The notes under the pieces: model-generated
Told to the model about the DNA's origin: nothing
Seen by the model: only the letters and a program-made list of their open reading frames with translations
Databases searched by the model: none
IMG/VR virus record: IMGVR_UViG_3300024346_009716
Span: 1 to 27,033 of that record
DNA: 27,033 nucleotides
Source of the DNA: a virus
Direction: 5' to 3' (one strand)
Shown: positions 14,163 through 22,052 of the stretch, piece by piece
Numbering within the stretch: the stretch's first letter is position 1
Layout of the letters: every line of letters begins with the position of its first letter
Position numbers and translations under genes: made by a program

Positions 14163-14705
14163 ATGTCTTACATCTCAAACAAAGCAAAAGGACTATCTGG
14201 AGCAAAACACATTACACACTCTACTGCGACAGGCTCTGATGGAGAAAGAAGATTCTATGATTCTTGTAAGTCTAAAAAACTGGATATAAAGAAGACTCCC
14301 GCAAAAGATGATATGCACAAGCACACCGACTTTATTGTTGATGGAAAATCATTCGATGTAAAAGGTCTTAAAAAATCCCACAAGGAGGGCAACATTCTGA
14401 TTGAACTAAGAAACGTTCAGGGAAAGTCTGGTTGGTGCAATAAATCTGGCAATCCAGAGTGGGTTGCTTTTGATTTTGGGTTGTTTTTTGTTTGCGTGAG
14501 TAATTCTGATTTATATGATTTATCCTGTGATATTTGTGATCTGAAAGACAAGGTATCTTCTATTGGCGCGGCGATGTACAAAGGATACACCCGTAAAGAC
14601 AGAAAAGATTTAATGACAGTCGTTAGCTTGTCAGATGTAATTAAAGGATGTGATCATTGGCTTTTGCCTTATCAGTCTTTTTACAGTCCAATGGACCTTC
14701 TTTAA
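14163..14705 (+). CDS. PD-(D/E)XK superfamily nuclease
   Basis: From the ATG at 14163 the product has 180 residues. A TTG eight codons upstream opens the same frame but would overlap the preceding gene. The fold's signature is visible: Glu28 in the helix SDGERRFYDSC, then TDFIVDGKSFDVKG with Asp56 and the Asp65-x-Lys67 pair, then a strand ILIELRNVQGKSGWC and WVAFDFGLFFVCVS. This order (acidic helix, D, D-x-K, beta strand) is typical of PD-(D/E)XK enzymes such as resolvases and restriction-like nucleases. A virion-associated or DNA-processing role is possible. It is unrelated in detail to the nucleases at 766 and 4286. Confidence 0.7.
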   Translation: MSYISNKAKGLSGAKHITHSTATGSDGERRFYDSCKSKKLDIKKTPAKDDMHKHTDFIVDGKSFDVKGLKKSHKEGNILIELRNVQGKSGWCNKSGNPEWVAFDFGLFFVCVSNSDLYDLSCDICDLKDKVSSIGAAMYKGYTRKDRKDLMTVVSLSDVIKGCDHWLLPYQSFYSPMDLL

Positions 14706-14724
14706 GCAACTATATAATTATTGG

Positions 14725-14765
14725 TTGACAAAGAAAGGTATTTAGATTGATTAAGGTGTAATAAT
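14725..14765 (+). promoter_or_regulatory. Possible promoter before the first structural gene
   Basis: A perfect TTGACA lies at 14725-14730. A good -10 at standard spacing is missing. However, the stretch ATTAAGGTGTAATAATC at 14750-14766 contains a possible extended -10 (TG-T-AATAAT, 14757-14765) that ends seven bases before the ATG at 14773. A near-identical 17-base stretch occurs at 12537-12553. This may be a middle or late promoter class; the reading is tentative. Confidence 0.4.
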
Positions 14766-14772
14766 CATTACT

Positions 14773-15762
14773 ATGCCCTCTGCAACAAGAGTACACTCTA
14801 GCGACACTCAGATCTTCATTGATAGTGTTGCTATTGCTGGTATTCAGTCAAAAAGTGTAGAAATAAACAGGGAGTATCAAGATTTAAGGCCTTTAGGATC
14901 TACGTCTAATAAAGACAAAATACTTACCTCAAATCAAACAGTAGGTATAAACTTGGATTATTTGGTTGTCCACAATGGATTTGATCCTTTCAATACTACT
15001 AATGGTCTACTCAATATATACAAACAAGAAATCAAAATAGTAGATACGACCCATCAATTTATAGCTTCTGGGGCTTATTTGCAGTCTTGTTCTTTAGATA
15101 TATCTGTTGGAGATAACCCAAGAGGCTCCGCTTTTTACGAAGCAGAAGAAATTTCTTATAATGATGGAATATTTCTAACCCCATTAGACCAAACCGAAGA
15201 TCAATACGCGAGTATTTTCAGACCGCAGGAAATAATTGTTTCTAAATCATATTTTGAAGATGGTATTGAGGGTTGTGATGGTGGCGTATGTGGTTTTTGT
15301 ATACAATCAGCTTCAATAAATGTATCCTTAAATAGGGAAGCTGTAAACAAGGTCGGAGAAATGATTCCAAGAATGAGATACCCTTCTTTGCCTATAAATG
15401 GAGAAGTATCTTTTGAAGCTGTAAAAACAAACATGAAAGAGGTGGATATTTCTTCATTAATCTTAGGGAAGGGCGATTTAACCTTTGATTTAAAAAGAAA
15501 AGCCAGAAATTTTTCTTTGCAATATAAGATAAGCGATTGCTCTTTAATTTCTGTTACTGAAAGCCTTGACTTGGATGGTAACGCGATAATAAACTTTTCT
15601 TACCAATTTCCATTAAATAATTCTGGATTAAGGGTATTGGTAATTGGAGAAGACACGGGCGGCGGCGGCGGCGGCGGTGGCGATGGCCCAGTATGTGACT
15701 TAGATAATGAATGGGATAATGTTGATACATGGTTAGATGAATGCGATTGGCCACAACCTTAG
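14773..15762 (+). CDS. Probable phage tail-tube-like structural protein with poly-Gly hinge
   Basis: This 329-residue protein is beta-rich. It opens MPSATRVHSSDTQIFIDSVA, a pattern seen in tail-tube-like phage proteins. A related block seems to recur in the second half: one near residue 30 with VEINREYQDLRPLGS, the other near 180 with INVSLNREAV, ending MRYPSLPINGEVSF. At the C-terminus eight consecutive glycines, encoded mainly by GGC, lead to a 24-residue acidic tail with two cysteines (CDLDNEWDN...DEC). The tail could be a small displayed domain on a flexible linker. The first gene after the probable promoter at 14725, it heads the structural block. Tail tube is the best guess; another virion protein is possible. 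Confidence 0.55.
   Translation: MPSATRVHSSDTQIFIDSVAIAGIQSKSVEINREYQDLRPLGSTSNKDKILTSNQTVGINLDYLVVHNGFDPFNTTNGLLNIYKQEIKIVDTTHQFIASGAYLQSCSLDISVGDNPRGSAFYEAEEISYNDGIFLTPLDQTEDQYASIFRPQEIIVSKSYFEDGIEGCDGGVCGFCIQSASINVSLNREAVNKVGEMIPRMRYPSLPINGEVSFEAVKTNMKEVDISSLILGKGDLTFDLKRKARNFSLQYKISDCSLISVTESLDLDGNAIINFSYQFPLNNSGLRVLVIGEDTGGGGGGGGDGPVCDLDNEWDNVDTWLDECDWPQP
15658..15681 (+). repeat. GGC trinucleotide run encoding eight glycines
   Basis: Six consecutive GGC codons (15658-15675) followed by GGT and GGC encode a poly-Gly hinge. This is unusually GC-rich within an AT-rich genome. Slippage by whole codons would change the hinge length without breaking the frame. Confidence 0.9.
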
Positions 15763-15866
15763 AACTTGTGTAAAGAAAAACAAAAGCATAAAGAAAAATC
15801 TTCCATAAAACTTAGCGAATTTACAGGCTTTTATTATTTAAGAAGTATTAAAATATAAAAAATACT

Positions 15867-17273
15867 ATGGCACAACAAAAATTTACCGTAACCCCAGGAA
15901 CTCACCAAGACGTACGTGATATTATCAACAGCAATTCTGACGATGCGCAAGCTAGATTATTGTCTCTTGAGACAAGCGGAGTCTCTGGAGAATCTGCATA
16001 TGAGATAGCTGTTAATAATGGATTTGCTGGTAGCGAAGCTGCTTGGTTGGAATCGCTCATTGGCGCAGATGGACAAGATGGAGTTGCAGGCTCAACTGGC
16101 TCTACAGGCCTTACTGGCCCTGCAGGACAAGACGGGACATCTGTAGTGTTAAAGGGTACTGTCGCTGATTTCGCCAGCTTGCCAGCTGGCGCTGCAGAAG
16201 GGGATCTTTATATTACTTTAGATACGGGGGACGGTTGGGTTAGTAATGGAACAGAGAGTTGGGGAAATGTCGGTGCAATTCAAGGACCCCAAGGCCCGCA
16301 AGGTGAAAAAGGAGATATTGGACTCACTGGGGATGATGGATTAACTGGTCCTGTCGGGGAACAAGGTATACAAGGGGAAAAGGGAGATATAGGAGAAACT
16401 GGAGAGAATGGTAATACTGTTCTTAGTGGAGACTTTATTCCGACAAACGAGGGCGTCGATGGAGATTTTTTTATTAGAACAGACACTTTGGAACTGTATG
16501 GTCCAAAAACTGCTGTTGGATGGGGAGAAGAGCCGACGTCTTTGGTGGGTTCAACAGGACTAGATGGCTCTGATGGCAATACAATTTTAAGCGGTTTTAG
16601 CACACCATTAAATTCAGAGGGAGCAGATGGAGACTTTTTCATTAATACAGAAACCTCTGATTTTTACGGACCGAAATCTAATGGTACTTGGAGCGCTGCT
16701 ATCTCTTTGCTCGGCGAAGATGGCGCGGGAGTCCCTACTGGTGGAACAACCACTCAAATTATAAGTAAAATAGACGGCGTTGATTTCAATACTGAATGGA
16801 TTGATAACACTGCCAATAACACTACTTACGATAATGTGGATTCTGGGCTAACGGCGATAAACGTTAAAGACGCAATTGATGAGATTGCTACAGAGATTGC
16901 TACAGCTAAAGTTAAATTCTGGTACTTAAACAAAATGGGGGATGAAGTTTCCGCTTTTTCTGGAGACGGTGAAAAGACCGCTTGGGTAGCTCCAGCTGCA
17001 GGAGAAATTCATTCTGTTCACAGTGGTTCTTCTACAGCAACCCAAGGAGGAGATATTGTCGTCGATGTTAAAAAACAAGGGTTAAGTATACTTGGTACGC
17101 TTGGCGTAATAGCTTCTGGTTTAAATAGCACAACCTCGGGGACACCACATGTACTTACAACTAACCCAACTAGTTTTGCTGCTGGAGATAGAATTTCATT
17201 TGAAATTAGCAGCTTTACCGCGACTGGAGGAGCAAAAGGACTTCATACAGACATTCTAATATCTTGGGATTAA
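15867..17273 (+). CDS. Collagen-like tail fiber protein
   Basis: This 468-residue fiber has a likely virion-attachment N-terminus (VRDIINSNSDDAQARLLSLE). Gly-x-y collagen-like segments lie at roughly 67-93 and 133-180. Two copies of a short beta module follow, each with DGDFFI, a nearby YGPK and W, separated by Gly-rich linkers. An Asn/Thr-rich region and a short helix (VKDAIDEIATEIATAKVK) that may trimerise come next. The C-terminal 110 residues are a beta-rich tip ending HTDILISWD. It probably forms a trimeric fiber for binding the host surface. The N-terminus and beta module recur in the protein at 20538. A TATAAA hexamer lies seven bases before the ATG. Confidence 0.78.
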   Translation: MAQQKFTVTPGTHQDVRDIINSNSDDAQARLLSLETSGVSGESAYEIAVNNGFAGSEAAWLESLIGADGQDGVAGSTGSTGLTGPAGQDGTSVVLKGTVADFASLPAGAAEGDLYITLDTGDGWVSNGTESWGNVGAIQGPQGPQGEKGDIGLTGDDGLTGPVGEQGIQGEKGDIGETGENGNTVLSGDFIPTNEGVDGDFFIRTDTLELYGPKTAVGWGEEPTSLVGSTGLDGSDGNTILSGFSTPLNSEGADGDFFINTETSDFYGPKSNGTWSAAISLLGEDGAGVPTGGTTTQIISKIDGVDFNTEWIDNTANNTTYDNVDSGLTAINVKDAIDEIATEIATAKVKFWYLNKMGDEVSAFSGDGEKTAWVAPAAGEIHSVHSGSSTATQGGDIVVDVKKQGLSILGTLGVIASGLNSTTSGTPHVLTTNPTSFAAGDRISFEISSFTATGGAKGLHTDILISWD

Positions 17274-17288
17274 AAACTTACTTTTTAA

Positions 17289-20200
17289 ATGATTGTTAAT
17301 CCATACATTTTCAGTTCCAATTTAGTACCCCTGACTAATACATTAATGTATGATGAGTCTGGCGTAAAGCTTTTTGATATCTTTGGAGAAATCGACACGT
17401 ATGAATATAATTCCAATATATATCAGGTTGAGATTGGCACATCTTGCACAATTATTGGGAGTTATGCTTTTTATAGTTGCAGTGGGTTAAGTGGCTCGTT
17501 TGTTATACCAAGTAGCGTTACGAGTATTGGGAGTAGTGCTTTTGGTTACGATGTACCCATCAGCAATATGTTTGTGGATACCCCTTCTAGCTTTTGGCCT
17601 CCTTATCTAGGATCAGGTGGTTTTAATTATGATGCAGCGTTTCTTTTTAATTACAATGCAATTAAAATTCATGTTTCGCCAGATTATTTTGGTGTAGGTT
17701 CTAACTATGATGAAAGTTGGAAGGACCTTCAAGAATTATCGAATGCATCTACAATTGTTAACTGGGATTGGTATCCATACCCCGTTCCTAATGAGGACGG
17801 ACCAGTTGAAAGCACTCTTTATGATATTAGTGACGCTGCTTTAGTTGGTCTTTTCGGACCAATCCCAGACAACTGGAACGATAATAATTCGCCGTATGAC
17901 GCCACTCGTTTAGAGATCGGTAAATCATGTACGAGTATTGGGAGTTTTGCGCTTAGTAATTGCACCAGCTTAATTGGTTCATTAACTATCCCAGATAGCG
18001 TTATAACTATTGGGAGTAATGCTTTTAGTTATTGCACTGGCTTAACTGGTTCATTAACTATCCCAGATAGCGTTACAACTATTAAAAGTAATGCTTTTCA
18101 GGCTTGCACTGGTTTAGGCGGTTTATTAACCATTCCGAATAGCGTTGGTAGTATTGAGAGTGCTGCTTTTAGCCTTATCTCAATAAACACATTATCTGTA
18201 TTAAATGAATTAACAACCATTTCATCTTTAGCATTTTCATCTAATACATTTTTAACAGATGCTTTTTTAGCTCCTTCTTTTTCTTCGGTAGATGGCAGTA
18301 CATTCACATCATGCAACAACCTAACTAAGGTTTACGCTAAAGACGCCGCTTCTAATGGATACACAATTGGAGTGGGCCAGAGCGTTGGAGGAGAAACAGT
18401 TGAAGTACTTAACTGGGATTGGTATCCATACCCCGTTCCTAATGAGGACGGACCAGTTGAAAGCACTCTTTATGATATTAGTGACGCTGCTTTAGTTGGT
18501 CTTTTCGGACCAATCCCAGACAACTGGAACGATAATAATTCGCCGTATAACACTGCCACTCGTTTAGAGATCGGTAAATCATGTACGAGTATTGGAAAAA
18601 AAGCTTTTTGGGTATGTGACAACCTTACTGGCAGCTTAACCATTCCAGATAGCGTTTTAATTATTGACGACAACGCCTTCACAAGTTGCTTTGGCCTTGA
18701 CGGCACATTGACCATTGAAAATGGAGTTCAAAGCATAGGAATAGGTGCATTTAGCAATAATGGTTTTACTGGTTCACTGGTTCTGCCAGACAGTTTGGAA
18801 ACTCTTGGTAGTACTGCTTTTTACAAAGCCAAATTTACAGGTGGATCATTAACTATTCCTGACAGCGTTACTAGCATCGGGCAAAGATGTTTTAAACTTA
18901 CGGAGTTTACTAGCTTATTGAGTTTCCCAAACAACATTTCTTTTGAAATCATTCCAAACGAATGCTTTAGTACTTGCTCTGCATTAACTGGTCCATTGAC
19001 TATTCCAGATAGCGTTACGACTATTGGGAGTGGTGCTTTTTACCAATGCACTGGCTTAAGTTCATTAACTATTGGGAATAGTGTTGCAACTATTGGGAGT
19101 AATGCTTTTAAGTATTGCACTGGCTTTACTTCATTAACTATTCCAAATAGTGTTAGGACTATTGAAACAGAGGCCTTCCGTGGTTGTGATTTTACTGGTT
19201 CATTGACCATTGAAAATGGAGTCACAACTATTGGAGATTATGCTTTTAGTTATTGCGATGGTTTTACTGGTTCATTAACTATTCCAAATAGTGCCGAAAC
19301 TATTGGGGATTATGCTTTTTATAATTGCGATGGTTTAGATGGTTATTTAGTAATTCCAAATAGTTTTACGAGTATTGGGAGTAATGCTTTTTATAACAAT
19401 TCTTTTGAGAATATATATATAGATTGTGCGGCTTCATCTTGGACAGGGACAAATGCTTTATCCCTCTCTCAAGCTTTAGCGCCAGTGATTTACGTTAATG
19501 ATCCTGACCCAGATGCTGCTGGATACAATGCAGCATGGAAAACAGCGCAAGGATTACAAGTGGAAACTATAATTTTAACTTGGCAAAACTACCCAGCTCC
19601 AACGCCTAATCCAATTGATCCTGCTCTAACTTACCTTTATGACTCTGGTGGTTCTTTTTTGACTCTTCTTCAAGATGATATACCCAATAACTGGAACGAT
19701 GGCAATACACCATACAATGCTGATAGAGTTGAGATCGGCACATCATGCACAAGTATTGGTAATTATGCTTTTTCAAATTCTAATAATATGACTGCAGGCT
19801 TAGTTATACCGTCTAGTGTTTTGACTATTGGTGATCGTGCTTTCAATCAATGCGATAACTTAACTGGTTCATTAACAATTCCAGATAGTGTTGATACTAT
19901 TGGGAGTTATGCTTTTAATTATTGCACTGGCTTTACTGGTTCATTAACCATTGAAAATGGAGTCCAAAACATTAGCAGTTATGCTTTTAATTATTGCAAT
20001 GGCTTCACTGGTTCATTAACCATTCCAGATAGTGTTACGACTATTGGGAGTAATGCTTTTTATATGGGGGTCTTTTTCGGCCCACCTTCTTGGTCTGGAG
20101 CATTAACTATTGGTGATGGGATAGAAACTCTTGGTAGTAGGGCTTTTCAGTATTGCTCTGGCTTTACTTCATTAACTATTGGGAATGTTCTTACAAGCAT

Positions 20201-20441
20201 TGGGGATTTCGCTTTTAAAAATTGTAGTGACATTATTCATATATATATCAATTGCGGTTCTGATAAATGGACAGGATCAAACGCTTTACAATTAACGACC
20301 GCACTTACAAAGATATATATTAACAATCCTGACCCAGATGCAGCTGGATACAATGCAGCATGGAAAACAGCGCAAGGAGTTGATGTCGGAGTAGTAATTG
20401 AGACATGGAACAATTTCCCAGCTTCAACACCAAATCCATAA
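17289..20441 (+). CDS. Giant BspA-like leucine-rich repeat adhesin (four modules)
   Basis: This 1050-residue protein is built of LRR_5/BspA-type repeats of about 23-24 residues, pattern GSLTIPdSVTtIGsnAF-x-x-C-x-gL, with about 27 copies. I see four modules, each with a header containing NWND and EIG-SCTSIG, a run of repeats, a cap (for example W-T-G-T-N-A-L with a following DPDAAGYNAAWK) and a closing W-x-x-Y/F-P motif; the first module's header is shorter. Approximate module borders are at 17758, 18409 and 19581. BspA-like repeats are known from bacterial and protist surface adhesins. Here, between two collagen-like fibers, a tail-tip receptor-binding role is likely. The N-terminus (MIVNPYIFSS) differs from that of the smaller paralogues. 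Confidence 0.8.
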   Translation: MIVNPYIFSSNLVPLTNTLMYDESGVKLFDIFGEIDTYEYNSNIYQVEIGTSCTIIGSYAFYSCSGLSGSFVIPSSVTSIGSSAFGYDVPISNMFVDTPSSFWPPYLGSGGFNYDAAFLFNYNAIKIHVSPDYFGVGSNYDESWKDLQELSNASTIVNWDWYPYPVPNEDGPVESTLYDISDAALVGLFGPIPDNWNDNNSPYDATRLEIGKSCTSIGSFALSNCTSLIGSLTIPDSVITIGSNAFSYCTGLTGSLTIPDSVTTIKSNAFQACTGLGGLLTIPNSVGSIESAAFSLISINTLSVLNELTTISSLAFSSNTFLTDAFLAPSFSSVDGSTFTSCNNLTKVYAKDAASNGYTIGVGQSVGGETVEVLNWDWYPYPVPNEDGPVESTLYDISDAALVGLFGPIPDNWNDNNSPYNTATRLEIGKSCTSIGKKAFWVCDNLTGSLTIPDSVLIIDDNAFTSCFGLDGTLTIENGVQSIGIGAFSNNGFTGSLVLPDSLETLGSTAFYKAKFTGGSLTIPDSVTSIGQRCFKLTEFTSLLSFPNNISFEIIPNECFSTCSALTGPLTIPDSVTTIGSGAFYQCTGLSSLTIGNSVATIGSNAFKYCTGFTSLTIPNSVRTIETEAFRGCDFTGSLTIENGVTTIGDYAFSYCDGFTGSLTIPNSAETIGDYAFYNCDGLDGYLVIPNSFTSIGSNAFYNNSFENIYIDCAASSWTGTNALSLSQALAPVIYVNDPDPDAAGYNAAWKTAQGLQVETIILTWQNYPAPTPNPIDPALTYLYDSGGSFLTLLQDDIPNNWNDGNTPYNADRVEIGTSCTSIGNYAFSNSNNMTAGLVIPSSVLTIGDRAFNQCDNLTGSLTIPDSVDTIGSYAFNYCTGFTGSLTIENGVQNISSYAFNYCNGFTGSLTIPDSVTTIGSNAFYMGVFFGPPSWSGALTIGDGIETLGSRAFQYCSGFTSLTIGNVLTSIGDFAFKNCSDIIHIYINCGSDKWTGSNALQLTTALTKIYINNPDPDAAGYNAAWKTAQGVDVGVVIETWNNFPASTPNP
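17758..17941 (+). repeat. Long direct repeat in the giant adhesin gene, copy 1
   Basis: About 184 bases, encoding the module border NWDWYPYPVPNEDG and the following header, recur at 18409-18595. By eye the copies are identical except near the end of the header: copy 1 codes YDATR and copy 2 YNTATR, one codon longer. Such identity contrasts with the diverged repeats around it and points to recent duplication or gene conversion. Confidence 0.92.
18409..18595 (+). repeat. Long direct repeat in the giant adhesin gene, copy 2
   Basis: Second copy of the 17758 repeat, three bases longer. Recombination between the two copies would delete or duplicate one whole adhesin module of about 217 codons while keeping the reading frame. 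Confidence 0.92.
19501..19553 (+). repeat. 53-base cap repeat in the giant adhesin gene, copy 1
   Basis: This encodes DPDAAGYNAAWKTAQG at the end of module 3. It recurs at 20326-20378 with one mismatch. It marks the cap of a leucine-rich module. Confidence 0.88.
20326..20378 (+). repeat. 53-base cap repeat in the giant adhesin gene, copy 2
   Basis: Second copy of the 19501 repeat, at the end of module 4, differing at one base. Confidence 0.88.
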
Positions 20442-20480
20442 AACACAAACAATTATTAAATACCAATACCAAAATTCACA

Positions 20481-20502
20481 ACACAATTAAAAATTCTTGT
20501 GT
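20481..20502 (+). repeat. Short inverted repeat before the second collagen-like fiber
   Basis: ACACAA (20481-20486) and TTGTGT (20497-20502) can pair around a ten-base loop. No T run follows, so it is not a typical terminator. A TATACT hexamer at 20504-20509 lies directly downstream, so an operator is conceivable. The 96-base gap holds no gene I can support. Confidence 0.4.
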
Positions 20503-20537
20503 ATATACTGAATAGGAAGAACTTTTAAAAAACCAAA

Positions 20538-22049
20538 ATGCCTCAAGAAATTTTCATACCAACAGAAGGAGTATCCACCCACCTAGAAGCAAGAAACGTT
20601 ATTAACAGTAACGCGAATGATGCAGAGGTGCGGATAGCTAATTTAGAGTCTAGATTAGATTTAGAACCTCACAATATTAATTCTTCATATGGAGAAGGAG
20701 AAACGTTTTATTTTGGTGGTTCTTCTTATAGGGTTGATGATGGAGCAACATTGAATGTAGGTGAAAGCCCAACAACCAATCCAGAAAAAGTAACCATACT
20801 TGATAATGTTGGACTTGACGGAAAAACCGTTCTTAACGGCATCGTCGTTCCGACAACTGAAGGTGTCGACGGAGACTTTTATATTAAGACAGACAGCTCT
20901 GACATTTATGGACCAAAGACTGGAGGCTCTTGGGGTTCTGCTACGTCTTTGATTGGTGCCGATGGTGCAGCAGGCGCAGATGGTGCAGCAGGCGCAGATG
21001 GTGCAGTAGGCGCAGATGGCGCAGATGGTGCAGATAACGCAACCCTTGAGTCAGTCACAACTAATGGAGCAATAACTCTGAACGATATTCAAGTTGGTAG
21101 AATTGCAACATTGCATCCGACCAATGCAGCCAACAACAACGCCGCTACTGGAACTCAATCCGCGTCAATCGGTGGTAGGAGGAACACTGCGAGTGGGACA
21201 AGAGCGACCACTTTTGGAGGCACAGATAACACAGTAAGCGGACAAGACAGCACCGCAGTCGGAGGCAACAATCAAGACGTAATTGGCGTTGAGTCGGAGG
21301 CTTTAGGTTCAACAAACCTAGTTTTAAACACAAAATACACCTCCGCACTTGGCACAGCTAATAGTGTAGTAGGACTGGCAACTTCGCCAGATACTTCTGT
21401 GGAGGCTAAACATTCTGTTATTGTAGGTGGTGAAGCTCAAATAATCGAGGACGCTGCCTACGCTGTGATACTTGGTGGTGAGGCAAATAAAGTTGTAACA
21501 ACTCATGACAGATCTGTAATCCTTGGGGGCACGAATATTACTACTGACGCATCAGACACGGCATACGTTCAGAATCTCAATATCAAAAGCGGATTCAAAA
21601 TGCCAACTGGCGCGTCTAATACTTACGTCCTAACTTCAGACGCTAATGGCGTAGGCACATGGCAAGCTGCTGCAGGTGGACCAGCGGGTCCTTCTGGGAC
21701 TACACTCTCAGGCACTACAGCAAATGCCACTCCAACAGAAATCTTTGTAGATGGAACATCTCCGAATAGGGTAGATGTAGCTACTGGTTCAACAATTACA
21801 TTTTCTGCTTTAGTCGCTGCAAGATCTGCCACTGAAAGTGCTGGCTATAAGATCGAGGGTGTTATTAAGAACGATGCTGGAACAGCCACATTAGTTGGCG
21901 TTGTAGCTAAAACAGTTTTCGCCGAAGAGGATATAGCTTGGGATATTACAGTAACTGCGGCTAATAACGCAATTACCTTTATTGTAACTGGTGATAGTGC
22001 TGATTCGGTATCTTGGGAAGTAACCCTCAATAAGATCGAAGCAACCTAA
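20538..22049 (+). CDS. Collagen-like tail fiber with trimeric-adhesin-like head repeats
   Basis: This 503-residue fiber shares its N-terminus with the protein at 15867 (ARNVINSNANDAEVRIANLE). It also has one copy of the same beta module (DGDFYI, YGPK, WG). Next is a short alternating GADGAAG stretch. Then comes a run of repeats resembling YadA-type trimeric autotransporter heads, pattern S-x-x-x-GG-x-x-N-t-a-S-G (SASIGGRRNTASGT, TTFGGTDNTVSGQ, TAVGGN, SVIVGGEA, AVILGGEAN, SVILGG). A peptide with TYVLTSDANGVGTW and a beta-rich C-terminal domain follow. It is probably a trimeric receptor-binding fiber. An AGGAAG lies 18 bases before the ATG, too far for a normal ribosome site. Confidence 0.76.
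   Translation: MPQEIFIPTEGVSTHLEARNVINSNANDAEVRIANLESRLDLEPHNINSSYGEGETFYFGGSSYRVDDGATLNVGESPTTNPEKVTILDNVGLDGKTVLNGIVVPTTEGVDGDFYIKTDSSDIYGPKTGGSWGSATSLIGADGAAGADGAAGADGAVGADGADGADNATLESVTTNGAITLNDIQVGRIATLHPTNAANNNAATGTQSASIGGRRNTASGTRATTFGGTDNTVSGQDSTAVGGNNQDVIGVESEALGSTNLVLNTKYTSALGTANSVVGLATSPDTSVEAKHSVIVGGEAQIIEDAAYAVILGGEANKVVTTHDRSVILGGTNITTDASDTAYVQNLNIKSGFKMPTGASNTYVLTSDANGVGTWQAAAGGPAGPSGTTLSGTTANATPTEIFVDGTSPNRVDVATGSTITFSALVAARSATESAGYKIEGVIKNDAGTATLVGVVAKTVFAEEDIAWDITVTAANNAITFIVTGDSADSVSWEVTLNKIEAT
20955..21035 (+). repeat. 18-base tandem repeats encoding a collagen-like stretch
   Basis: Copies of an 18-base unit containing GATGGTGCAGCAGGCGCA run in tandem with small changes and encode repeated GADGAA. 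Copy number could vary by recombination or slippage without breaking the frame. Confidence 0.8.
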
Positions 22050-22052
22050 ACC

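Noticed and set aside
16280-16642. Reverse-strand frames of 100 or more residues opposite collagen-like and leucine-rich genes.
   Set aside because: Their Pro/Ser-rich composition is a simple mirror of Gly-x-y or repeat codons on the coding strand.
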